Shown here: piece by piece, positions 45,088 through 52,947 of the stretch
Layout of the letters: every line of letters starts with the position of its first letter
Numbering within the stretch: position 1 is the stretch's first letter
Assembly (NCBI RefSeq): GCF_000743705.1
Contig: NZ_JQEZ01000001.1
Coordinates: 426,070 to 490,069 of the forward strand
DNA length: 64,000 nt
Reading direction: 5' to 3'
Origin: Ruegeria halocynthiae
GTDB lineage: Bacteria; Pseudomonadota; Alphaproteobacteria; Rhodobacterales; Rhodobacteraceae
The notes under the pieces: model-generated
Told to the model about the DNA's origin: nothing
What the model saw: only the letters and a program-made list of their open reading frames with translations
Database searches by the model: none
Translations under genes and position numbers: made by a program

Positions 45088-46130
45088 TGACCCAACCTTC
45101 CGACAAGGCGCTTGTGCCGTTCGTATCCGTCGACAACATGATGCGGCTTGTGCATCACATCGGGGTCGAGCAGATAATCACTCAGATCGCGGCACAGATC
45201 GAATCCGATTTCAAACGCTGGGAAAGCTTTGACAAAACGCCCCGCATCCCGGCCCATTCCCCGCATGGCGTGATTGAGCTGATGCCAACCTCGGACGGCG
45301 AGGCTTATGGGTTCAAATACGTCAACGGCCACCCCAAGAATACGTCTGAGGGGTTGCAGACCGTGACTGCCTTTGGGCTGCTGGCCGATGTCTACACCGG
45401 CTATCCCACCCTGCTGACCGAGATGACACTGCTGACCGCCCTTCGGACGGCGGCAACCTCGGCCCTGGTTGGCAGCTATCTGGCGCCCAAAGCGGCAAAA
45501 ACCATGGCCATGATCGGAAACGGAGCACAATCCGAATTCCAGTGCCTGGCATTCCGGGCAATGTGCGACATCGACACCGTTCGGCTGTATGATACCGACC
45601 CGAACGCAACCAGGAAATGCGCCGCCAACCTGAAGAACTCCGGTTTGACCGTGGTACAGTGCACAACCGCTGAAGATGCCATCGAAGGTGCGCATATCAT
45701 CACAACCTGCACCGCAGACAAGAAGAACGCCACGATCCTGACCGATAACATGATCGGCCCCGGCATACATATCAACGCAATCGGAGGTGACTGCCCCGGC
45801 AAAACCGAATTGCACAAAGATATCCTGCTTCGGTCCGACATCTTCGTCGAATACCCCGAACAAACCCGTATCGAGGGCGAGATTCAGGCCCTGCCCGCGG
45901 ATCACACAGTGACCGAAATCTGGCAGGTCATGACCGGTCAGGCAAAGGGGCGCCAAGATGACCGTCAGGTCACCCTGTTCGACAGCGTCGGCTTTGCGAT
46001 CGAGGATTTTTCAGCCCTACGCTACATCAAGTCCGCCATCGAAGGGACTGATTTTTATGAGCCTCTGGATATGCTGACTGATCCGGACGATCCACGAGAT
46101 CTTTATGGGATGCTGATGCGCGCCGGGTGA
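45087..46130 (+). CDS. ocd: Ornithine cyclodeaminase
   Basis: A 347-residue NAD-dependent lyase that converts ornithine to proline and ammonium, of the mu-crystallin/OCD family. Visible are RTAATSALVGSYLAPK with the substrate arginine and lysine region, the dinucleotide motif MIGNGAQSEFQCLAF, and the DIDTVRLYDTDPNATRK fold. The true start is the ATG at 45087, which overlaps the arginase stop (TGATG). With arginase it makes the path arginine to ornithine to proline, so imported arginine can feed both nitrogen and carbon metabolism. Confidence 0.94.
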   Translation: MTQPSDKALVPFVSVDNMMRLVHHIGVEQIITQIAAQIESDFKRWESFDKTPRIPAHSPHGVIELMPTSDGEAYGFKYVNGHPKNTSEGLQTVTAFGLLADVYTGYPTLLTEMTLLTALRTAATSALVGSYLAPKAAKTMAMIGNGAQSEFQCLAFRAMCDIDTVRLYDTDPNATRKCAANLKNSGLTVVQCTTAEDAIEGAHIITTCTADKKNATILTDNMIGPGIHINAIGGDCPGKTELHKDILLRSDIFVEYPEQTRIEGEIQALPADHTVTEIWQVMTGQAKGRQDDRQVTLFDSVGFAIEDFSALRYIKSAIEGTDFYEPLDMLTDPDDPRDLYGMLMRAG

Positions 46131-46140
46131 CGTCGCGCAT

Positions 46141-46259
46141 GGGGGCTCTGCCCCCGCCGCCCTGCGGGCGTCTCCCCCGGGATATTTTCAGCCAGATGAA
46201 GCACGGGTCCCCGTCTTCATCTGGCCCTAAATATCCCGGAGCGCGAGGCAGAGCCTCGC
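46141..46259. repeat. Cluster of inverted repeats, dispersed-repeat-like
   Basis: The gap between two convergent operons is almost all stem-loops. GGGGGC-TCT-GCCCCC sits at 46141-46155. A 25-bp arm at 46177-46201 pairs with 46215-46239 (22 of 25 matched, core CCGGGATATTT and GCCAGATGAAG). GCGAGGC-AGA-GCCTCGC spans 46243-46259. The CCCCGGGATATTTT..CCAGATGAAG motif resembles a short palindrome that recurs between genes in Rhodobacterales genomes, from memory; one copy is seen here. It may act as a bidirectional terminator. Confidence 0.7.
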
Positions 46260-46272
46260 ATATTGTCCCGCT

Positions 46273-47676
46273 CTAACCCGCCAGGGACGGGAGGTAGAGT
46301 ACGATACCAGGGAAAGCCACCAGCAACGCGATGGTAACGGCGTCCGCGATGAAGAACGGGGTCACACCTTTGAACACGTCCTGAACGCTTAGATCAGGGC
46401 GGACACCTGCGACCACAAAGCAATTCAACCCGATGGGAGGGGTGATCAGACAGAACTCGGCCATCTTGACCACCAGAATACCAAACCAGATTGCGCACAT
46501 CGGACCCGACATGCCAAAGGCGCTTTCTGCGGCGCTGACCGTCTCGCCGCCATTCAGGGCCATCACGGCCGGGTAGACCACAGGTAATGTCAGCAACAGC
46601 ATCCCGATGGCATCCATGAACATGCCCAAGACCGCATAGGCCAGCAGAATACAGATCAAGATCAGCATCGGCGACATTTCAAGCGAGGTGATCCAGTCCG
46701 AGAATACGCCCGGCAGGTCTGCGAAGCCAAGAAATCGCACATAAATCAGCACGCCCCAGATGATCGAAAAGATCATCGCAGTCAGCTTGGCAGTTTCCAG
46801 CAGCGCGGATTTCAACTCGGTCCAGCGCATCCCATGGAACAAGGCAAAGCAGAACACTATGAAGGCCCCGATTGCGCCCCCCTCGGTCGGGGTGCCCCAT
46901 GCCTTTTCACCAAACGGATTGTAGACAAAGCAGATGATGATCAGGATCACCGCCACGATCGGAAAAGCCCCGGGCAAGGCGGCAAAGCGTTGCTTCCAGG
47001 TAAAGCCCGTGACAGGTGGCCCGACTGATTTGAAGATGACCGCGATGCCGACGATCAACAGCCCGTAGATCACTGCTGAAAACGCCCCCGGGATGAACCC
47101 GGCCAGCAGCAGCTTACCCACGTCCTGTTCAACGATGATGGCATAGATAACAAGGATAGCCGAAGGCGGGATCAGTGAGGCTAATGTCCCGCCAGCAGCG
47201 ACGACTCCGGCGGCGAATTGCTTGTTGTAGCCAACCTTCAGCATCTCAGGGATGGCGATCCGGGCAAACACGGCGGATGTGGCAACCGACGCGCCCGACA
47301 CGGCGGCAAATCCTGCGGTTGCAAATACGGTGGAAACCGCCAGCCCGCCCGGCACCCAGGCCACCCAGCGTTTGGCTGCCTCAAACAGCGCGCGCGTGAG
47401 GCCCGCATAATAGGCCAGATAGCCGATCAGGATGAAGGTGGGGATCAGGCTGAGCGTATGAGACGCCACCTTCGAATGCGGCACCTGCCCCGCTGTCTTG
47501 ACCGCAATTGTCAACGCTTTGCCGAACCGATCGGGATCATAGCCAAACTTGGCCCAGAATATCCAGACCAGCCCCACAAGTCCGGCCAGACCTGCCGCAA
47601 AGGCCACCCGCATTCCCGTGAACACCAGGACCAGCAGGCCACCCGTGACCCACAGGCCAATGTCTATTGTGTCCAT
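46273..47676 (-). CDS. dctM: TRAP transporter large permease (DctM)
   Basis: A 467-residue inner-membrane TRAP large subunit with about 12-14 hydrophobic segments. The DctM features are LVFTGMRVAFAAGLAGLVGL at the start, GASVATSAVFARIAIPEMLKVGYNKQFAAG and the ASLIPPSAILVIYA motif, and the C-terminal LITPPIGLNCFVVAGVRPD. It is a sodium-coupled secondary carrier that depends on the periplasmic binding protein. It follows dctQ by 3 bp. The substrate is not evident from sequence. The next genes (arginase, OCD) are on the other strand. Confidence 0.93.
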   Translation of the reverse strand: MDTIDIGLWVTGGLLVLVFTGMRVAFAAGLAGLVGLVWIFWAKFGYDPDRFGKALTIAVKTAGQVPHSKVASHTLSLIPTFILIGYLAYYAGLTRALFEAAKRWVAWVPGGLAVSTVFATAGFAAVSGASVATSAVFARIAIPEMLKVGYNKQFAAGVVAAGGTLASLIPPSAILVIYAIIVEQDVGKLLLAGFIPGAFSAVIYGLLIVGIAVIFKSVGPPVTGFTWKQRFAALPGAFPIVAVILIIICFVYNPFGEKAWGTPTEGGAIGAFIVFCFALFHGMRWTELKSALLETAKLTAMIFSIIWGVLIYVRFLGFADLPGVFSDWITSLEMSPMLILICILLAYAVLGMFMDAIGMLLLTLPVVYPAVMALNGGETVSAAESAFGMSGPMCAIWFGILVVKMAEFCLITPPIGLNCFVVAGVRPDLSVQDVFKGVTPFFIADAVTIALLVAFPGIVLYLPSLAG

Positions 47677-47679
47677 GTG

Positions 47680-48309
47680 CTAGTCCTGCCCTTCGAATTG
47701 CTCAGCCTCGGCGGCGGCTTGCGCGGCGGCATCCTGTATCAAGGGCACCGCGACCGGGTTCTCAAGCCCCAGCACAAAGGCGCGCCCATAGCCCCAAATC
47801 TGTAGCACCAGCCGCGCGCACAGCACCGAAAAGGCAACAGGTGCCAGCAACTTTGCTGGCCAGAGCGGGATGCCGATATCAATCGAGCTGTCCCGGCTCC
47901 ACAGCGGTGCGCCAAAATCAAAGGACCGGTCAAAATGGGACCAGCTGCCCCAAACCAGTGCCAGCATCAGCACAAGGATCAGCACGACCGAAATCAGCTC
48001 GAACAGCCACAGCGCCCGCCCGTGCAAACGTGAGATGACGATGTCCATTCGGATATGCCCACCGTCGCGCTGTACGAATGAAATGCCCAGAAACGCAATC
48101 AGCGGCATGGCTTGCTCGATCCAGTCCACATAGCCCGGCAATGGCGCATTGAAGGCATTGCGCCCGCCAACTGAAACAACGGCCAGAACCATCAACGCAA
48201 ACACGGCAAGGCCGCTGATTAGCGCAAGAAACCGTTCTGCCGCCAATAGATGAGTGTCCAGCCGACTGAGGCGGCTGCCATCCTCAAGCACCGTGGCCTG
48301 TCCTGCCAT
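47680..48309 (-). CDS. dctQ: TRAP transporter small permease (DctQ)
   Basis: A 209-residue inner-membrane small TRAP subunit with four hydrophobic helices. The family region runs from WIEQAMPLIAFLGISFVQRDGGHIRMDI (residues about 65-92) to the C-terminal RLVLQIWGYGRAF. It begins about 65 bp after dctP and the gap contains a mismatch hairpin (48341-48364) that may keep dctP message in excess. Confidence 0.88.
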   Translation of the reverse strand: MAGQATVLEDGSRLSRLDTHLLAAERFLALISGLAVFALMVLAVVSVGGRNAFNAPLPGYVDWIEQAMPLIAFLGISFVQRDGGHIRMDIVISRLHGRALWLFELISVVLILVLMLALVWGSWSHFDRSFDFGAPLWSRDSSIDIGIPLWPAKLLAPVAFSVLCARLVLQIWGYGRAFVLGLENPVAVPLIQDAAAQAAAEAEQFEGQD

Positions 48310-48340
48310 TCCGGTGATCCCCTGTTTTTATGATTGGTGT

Positions 48341-48364
48341 CCGGGCGCCCTGTTGGGCACCCGG
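48341..48364 (-). terminator. Intercistronic hairpin between dctP and dctQ
   Basis: CCGGGCGCCC (48341-48350) pairs with GGGCACCCGG (48355-48364) around TGTT with one mismatch, ten bases after the dctP stop. No T-run follows on the minus strand, so RNA stabilisation or partial termination is more likely than full termination. Confidence 0.5.
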
Positions 48365-48373
48365 ATGACGCGA

Positions 48374-49393
48374 TCAGTTACCGCCGCGTTGTTGCTTGAG
48401 GGTCGTCTGGACCAGATCATAGAGATCCTGCGCCGGAAGACCCTGAGCGGACATGTCTGCGATCCACTGCTCGCGGATCGGATCGGCCGCTGTGGTGCGG
48501 AACTCCTCAAGCACGGCATCGTCGATCATCACCTTCTCGACGCCTTTTTCGCTCAGAACACCATCCCACTGCTCCAGCAAACCGCCGTAATTAGCAAGAT
48601 AGTGATCAATTGCCTCGTCGATTGAGCTGTTCAGGGCTTCGCGGTGTTCAGCCGGCAGCGCCTCATACGCGTCGATGTTTACCACGACCGGGCAGTTCAC
48701 CGTGCCGGGGTTCAGGTTCGCCGTCCACCAGTCCGCCTCGTTGATTGTGCCAAAGGACAAATGCGCGTGCTGGGCAAAAGCGACGGTATCAACAACGCCG
48801 GATTCCATTGCGTTGAACGCCTCAGTTGCGGGCACCGAGGTCGGAACCCCTCCGACGGCCTCGAATGCCTTACCCAAACCACCGGTCGCGCGCACGCGCA
48901 TTCCATCGAATTCGGCCAGTTCATCGCGGGGCTCACCGGTGCCGACGATGTTGTACTGCGGCATGGGCGAGGTCATGATAATGCGCGCATTCCATTGCGC
49001 CATCTCATCCTTGACCGCCGGGTGATCATAAACCGCATGGCTGACGGCAACCTCTTCGGCCAAATTGTTCACACCCAGGAACGGCAGTTCCAGAACTGTG
49101 ATCGCACGGTTCTTGTCGCGGTGGTACCCGGCGCAGAACTGCGCCATTTCAAAGGCTCCGATTTCGATGCCATCCAGGTTCTCTTTGGGCTTGGACAGCC
49201 CGCCGTAACTGACGTTGATGGTGAAATCGCCGCCGGTTTTTTCATTGACCAGCTCGGCCAGCTTTTCAACGTGTTCGGTAAATGCCCGGCGCTTACCCCA
49301 GACAGAGGCGTTCCATTCGGTTGCGGCGGCTTCGGAAACGAACGCAACACCCAAGGCGGCGACAGCGGCACCGCTCAACATCTTTTTCATCAT
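48374..49393 (-). CDS. dctP: TRAP transporter substrate-binding protein (DctP family)
   Basis: A 339-residue periplasmic solute receptor with a Sec signal peptide (residues 1-24, after the MMKKM start; cleavage near AAA-TEW). The DctP fold is seen in LAELVNEKTGGDFTINVSYGG, ALPAEHREALNSSIDEAIDHY and the ligand-arginine region DELAEFDGMRVRATGG followed by GVPTSVPATEAFNAMESGVVD. The start was moved to the ATG at 49393, after GGGAG, because the open frame before it is non-coding. It is the first gene of dctP-dctQ-dctM. Confidence 0.9.
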   Translation of the reverse strand: MMKKMLSGAAVAALGVAFVSEAAATEWNASVWGKRRAFTEHVEKLAELVNEKTGGDFTINVSYGGLSKPKENLDGIEIGAFEMAQFCAGYHRDKNRAITVLELPFLGVNNLAEEVAVSHAVYDHPAVKDEMAQWNARIIMTSPMPQYNIVGTGEPRDELAEFDGMRVRATGGLGKAFEAVGGVPTSVPATEAFNAMESGVVDTVAFAQHAHLSFGTINEADWWTANLNPGTVNCPVVVNIDAYEALPAEHREALNSSIDEAIDHYLANYGGLLEQWDGVLSEKGVEKVMIDDAVLEEFRTTAADPIREQWIADMSAQGLPAQDLYDLVQTTLKQQRGGN

Positions 49394-49816
49394 GAATTCT
49401 CCCTTTGTTGCGCCCTCTGTCCGGGCGCTTGGCGATAAAGCTAGCGCCAACATCGGAAAGTGCCAACCCCCGTACCGCATTGCAAAGCAGCACACGCAGG
49501 CGACGTAATACGCGAACAACTGAAAGATGAGTTCAAGATACAGCAATTCACAGCCAGACATGTGTTTCATCTTGCGAAAAATCGTTACAGACACCTCATT
49601 GTTTCCTTTAAATTTTCAGGCACACAACTCTATTCGTTTACAAATCTTAGAGCTATGTAAAAATTTCTTTACAAACAAACTCATAGATTTCGGTAATTTA
49701 TTTCATTGTTTTCAGTTCTTCGTATTATCCCGACAAGGGAGGAAACGGGTCGACATTGCCTGTACAGCGGGCAAAATCGGCTCAGTGAATTTCAGTCCAG
49801 AGGGAGGAGCCTCAGA
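49394..49816. other. Divergent promoter region of dctP and acs
   Basis: 423 bp without a gene, AT-rich in its middle (about 49560-49730). It contains two TTTACAAA copies (49637-49644 and 49668-49675), 31 bp apart, close to three helical turns. This resembles TTTGCAAA sites of short-chain-fatty-acid regulators (ScfR/RamB) with one base changed. The acs ribosome-binding site is GGGAGGAG before the ATG at 49817. No riboswitch is recognised. Confidence 0.5.
49637..49675 (+). promoter_or_regulatory. Tandem TTTACAAA repeats before acs
   Basis: Two identical 8-bp words lie on the same face of the helix, about 140-180 bp before the acetyl-CoA synthetase start. A regulator of acetate metabolism is a reasonable ligand, but no family can be named with certainty. 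Confidence 0.35.
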
Positions 49817-51781
49817 ATGACAACCGCTGCCCAGGCAGATGCCAACGTTTATCCGCCATCCGCAGAAACCGTTGCGCGTGCGCATGTCGATGCCGACAAG
49901 TACAACAAGATGTATGCGGACTCGGTCAATGATCCCGATGCGTTCTGGGGTGAACACGGCAAGCGGATCGACTGGATCAAGCCCTATACGCAAGTCAAGG
50001 ACGTCAATTATGATTTCGGTTCGGTCGGAATCAATTGGTATGCCGATGGCACGCTGAACGTGTCCGCCAACTGTCTGGATCGCCACCTGAAAACGCGCGG
50101 CGATCAGACGGCCATCATCTGGGAACCGGATGATCCTAACGATCAGGCGCAACACATCACCTATGCCGAACTGCACCGCCGCACCTGCCGGATGGCCAAT
50201 ATTCTGGAATCCATGGGCGTACGCAAAGGCGATCGGGTGGTGATCTATATGCCGATGATCCCCGAGGCCGCCTTTGCCATGCTGGCCTGCGCGCGGATCG
50301 GGGCAATTCACTCTATCGTATTCGCGGGATTCTCACCCGATGCGCTGTCCGCCCGGGTCAACGGGTGTGATGCCAAGGTGCTGATCACCGCCGACGAAGC
50401 GCCGCGCGGGGGTCGGAAAACTCCGCTGAAATCCAACGCGGATGCGGCGCTGCTGCATTGCAAGGACACGGTTAAATGTCTGGTGGTCAAGCGCACCGGT
50501 GGCCAAACCACATGGATTGACGGGCGCGACTATGACTACAACGAAATGGCGCTTGAGGCGGATGACTATTGCGCGCCCGCCGAGATGAACGCCGAAGACC
50601 CGCTGTTCATCCTTTACACCTCGGGCTCGACCGGGCAGCCCAAGGGCGTCGTGCACACAACCGGTGGCTATCTGGTCTATGCCGCGATGACGCATGAGAT
50701 CACCTTCGACTATCACGAGGGCGATATCTATTGGTGTACCGCCGATGTGGGTTGGGTCACGGGCCACAGCTATATCGTCTATGGCCCGCTGGCCAATGGC
50801 GCGACGACGCTGATGTTCGAAGGCGTGCCGACCTATCCTGACGCCAGCCGGTTCTGGCAGGTCTGCGAAAAGCACAAGGTCAATCAGTTCTACACCGCTC
50901 CCACTGCCCTGCGCGCCCTGATGGGGCAAGGCAATGAGTGGGTCGAGAAATGCGATCTAAGCGATCTGCGCATCCTGGGTACCGTGGGTGAGCCGATCAA
51001 CCCCGAGGCATGGAATTGGTATAACGAGGTCGTCGGCGGCGGTCGCTGCCCCATCGTGGACACGTGGTGGCAGACCGAAACCGGTGGGCATTTGATGACC
51101 CCCCTGCCCGGCGCGCACGCGATGAAGCCCGGCTCGGCGATGAAACCGTTCTTTGGCATCGAACCGGTGGTTCTGGACCCTCAGTCCGGCGTTGAGATCG
51201 ATGGCAACGGTGTCGAGGGCGTTCTGTGCATCAAGGACAGCTGGCCGGGCCAGATGCGCACCGTCTGGGGCGATCATGAGCGGTTCGAGAAGACCTATTT
51301 CTCGGACTACAAAGGCTATTACTTCACCGGCGACGGCTGCCGCCGCGACGCGGATGGCGACTACTGGATCACCGGCCGTGTGGATGACGTGATCAATGTC
51401 TCGGGTCACCGTATGGGGACGGCCGAGGTTGAAAGCGCGCTGGTCGCCCATGCCGCTGTGGCAGAGGCCGCCGTGGTTGGGTACCCGCACGACATCAAGG
51501 GTCAGGGCATTTATTGCTATGTCACCCTGATGAATGACCGGAGCCCCAGCGATGACCTGCTGAAGGAACTGCGCGCGTGGGTTCGGACGGAAATCGGCCC
51601 GATTGCGTCACCGGATGTGATCCAATGGGCCCCCGGCCTGCCCAAGACCCGGTCCGGCAAGATCATGCGCCGTATCCTGCGCAAGATCGCCGAGAACGAC
51701 TTTGGCGCGCTGGGCGACACTTCGACCCTGGCCGATCCGTCGGTGGTCGAAGACCTGATCGCAAACCGCGCAAGCAAGTGA
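49817..51781 (+). CDS. acs: Acetyl-CoA synthetase
   Basis: A 654-residue AMP-forming acetyl-CoA synthetase that activates acetate with ATP and CoA, giving AMP and pyrophosphate. The P-loop-like motif [20 protein letters not shown] is at about residue 268-288. WWQTETGG (about 416), the hinge region and the C-terminal acetylation-site motif [16 protein letters not shown] (lysine of SGK near residue 614) are all present. The start ATG at 49817 follows GGGAGGAG. It is followed after 7 bp by an adenylate kinase gene and then acetate-uptake genes. Confidence 0.96.
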   Translation: MTTAAQADANVYPPSAETVARAHVDADKYNKMYADSVNDPDAFWGEHGKRIDWIKPYTQVKDVNYDFGSVGINWYADGTLNVSANCLDRHLKTRGDQTAIIWEPDDPNDQAQHITYAELHRRTCRMANILESMGVRKGDRVVIYMPMIPEAAFAMLACARIGAIHSIVFAGFSPDALSARVNGCDAKVLITADEAPRGGRKTPLKSNADAALLHCKDTVKCLVVKRTGGQTTWIDGRDYDYNEMALEADDYCAPAEMNAEDPLFILYTSGSTGQPKGVVHTTGGYLVYAAMTHEITFDYHEGDIYWCTADVGWVTGHSYIVYGPLANGATTLMFEGVPTYPDASRFWQVCEKHKVNQFYTAPTALRALMGQGNEWVEKCDLSDLRILGTVGEPINPEAWNWYNEVVGGGRCPIVDTWWQTETGGHLMTPLPGAHAMKPGSAMKPFFGIEPVVLDPQSGVEIDGNGVEGVLCIKDSWPGQMRTVWGDHERFEKTYFSDYKGYYFTGDGCRRDADGDYWITGRVDDVINVSGHRMGTAEVESALVAHAAVAEAAVVGYPHDIKGQGIYCYVTLMNDRSPSDDLLKELRAWVRTEIGPIASPDVIQWAPGLPKTRSGKIMRRILRKIAENDFGALGDTSTLADPSVVEDLIANRASK

Positions 51782-51788
51782 GGACGTG

Positions 51789-52472
51789 ATGGACGCTGCC
51801 ACGATCAACACACCTGCTGTTCTGGTCCTTCTCGGCCCTCCGGGCGCCGGGAAGGGTACACAGGCGCGGATGCTGGAAGACAAGTTCGGTCTGGTGCAAC
51901 TCAGCACCGGCGATCTGCTGCGGGCCGCTGTTTCCGCCGGAACCGAGGCCGGCAAAGCTGCGAAAGCCGTCATGGAAGCAGGCGATCTGGTCAGCGACGA
52001 GATCGTCATCGCCATCCTGCGCGATCGGCTGGCCGAACCGGATTGCGCCAAAGGCGTCATTCTGGACGGTTTCCCCCGTACCACGGTTCAGGCCCAGGCG
52101 CTGGACGGATTGCTGTCGGAAACCGGGCAAAAGATCAACGCCGCCATCAGCCTTGAGGTCGAGGACGCCGAAATGGTGATCCGCATTTCAGGCCGCTACA
52201 CCTGCGCCGGGTGTGGCGAAGGTTACCACGACACGTTCAAGGTTCCTGCGGTCGAAGGCAAATGTGACAAGTGCGGACACATCGAATTCAAGCGCCGCGC
52301 CGATGACAATGCGGAAACCGTCGCATCGCGCCTGACGGCGTATCACGCGCAGACCGCGCCGCTGATCACCTATTACCAAGACCAAAGCGTTCTGAAAGGT
52401 CTGAACGCCATGGGCAATATCGACGACATCGCAGGCAATCTGGAAAGGATCGTCAGTGACGCGATGAACTAG
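51789..52472 (+). CDS. adk: Adenylate kinase coupled to acs
   Basis: A 227-residue adenylate kinase, ATP + AMP to two ADP. Residues 16-24 are the P-loop GPPGAGKGT. The NMP-binding stretch is LVQLSTGDLLRAAVSAGTEAGK, and the LID domain carries a four-cysteine zinc-type knuckle (CAGCGEGYH, then CDKCG), as in long-LID adenylate kinases. The ATG at 51789 is preferred to a GTG three bases earlier, because its spacing to GAGG is better. It lies 7 bp after acs, which makes AMP, so a dedicated AMP-recycling role is likely; the usual adk lies near secY in other genomes. Confidence 0.93.
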   Translation: MDAATINTPAVLVLLGPPGAGKGTQARMLEDKFGLVQLSTGDLLRAAVSAGTEAGKAAKAVMEAGDLVSDEIVIAILRDRLAEPDCAKGVILDGFPRTTVQAQALDGLLSETGQKINAAISLEVEDAEMVIRISGRYTCAGCGEGYHDTFKVPAVEGKCDKCGHIEFKRRADDNAETVASRLTAYHAQTAPLITYYQDQSVLKGLNAMGNIDDIAGNLERIVSDAMN

Positions 52473-52478
52473 GGGATA

Positions 52479-52501
52479 AGGCCCGCCCTGAATAAGGGCC
52501 T
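52479..52501 (+). terminator. Hairpin after adk
   Basis: AGGCCC (52479-52484) pairs with GGGCCT (52496-52501), starting 7 bases after the stop codon. There is no T-run, so read-through into the symporter genes is possible. Confidence 0.4.
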
Positions 52502-52657
52502 GATTCCTAAAAGAATACTTCAAAGGACCCGCCCTGGCGGACCAGAGAAGTTTTGCCTGACGTCACACCGGCGTTCGGCGCATTCGAAAAGCGGCCCAAC
52601 GCACTGGAGGAGTCGGGCAATGGGCCGCCCAACGAAGTAGCGAAGGAGGAACCCGCA

Positions 52658-52942
52658 ATGGCGGATCAATCAACAAACTCCGCGCAGGTTGCCGAGGCCG
52701 ACAAAGGCTATTGGCAGGCCAACCTGCGTCTCATTTACATCAGCCTCGTCATCTGGGCGCTGGTGTCGTTTGGATTCGGCATTCTGCTGCGTCCGTTGCT
52801 GTCAGGCATTGCCGTTGGCGGCACCGACCTGGGCTTTTGGTTCGCTCAGCAGGGATCAATTCTGGTCTTTCTGGTGCTGATCTTCAACTACGCCTGGCGC
52901 ATGAACAAGCTGGACGCCGAATACGGCGTTGAGGAGGAGTAA
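52658..52942 (+). CDS. DUF4212 small symporter subunit
   Basis: A 94-residue membrane protein with two helices (about residues 24-48 and 62-82). The sequence YWQANLRLIYISLVIWALVSFGFGILL and the later AWRMNKLDAEYGVEE are diagnostic of DUF4212, the putative small subunit that always precedes a sodium:solute symporter. The ATG at 52658 is set by the strong AAGGAGG 8 bases before it. The symporter gene follows after 5 bp. Confidence 0.9.
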   Translation: MADQSTNSAQVAEADKGYWQANLRLIYISLVIWALVSFGFGILLRPLLSGIAVGGTDLGFWFAQQGSILVFLVLIFNYAWRMNKLDAEYGVEEE

Positions 52943-52947
52943 CCCCC

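Noticed and set aside
44829..45956. Long open frame (375 codons) opposite arginase and ornithine cyclodeaminase
   Set aside because: Both genes on the other strand have clear catalytic motifs, so this frame is a shadow.
46141..46259. Repeat cluster considered as a CRISPR array
   Set aside because: The repeats are inverted, not direct with regular spacers, and there are no cas genes.
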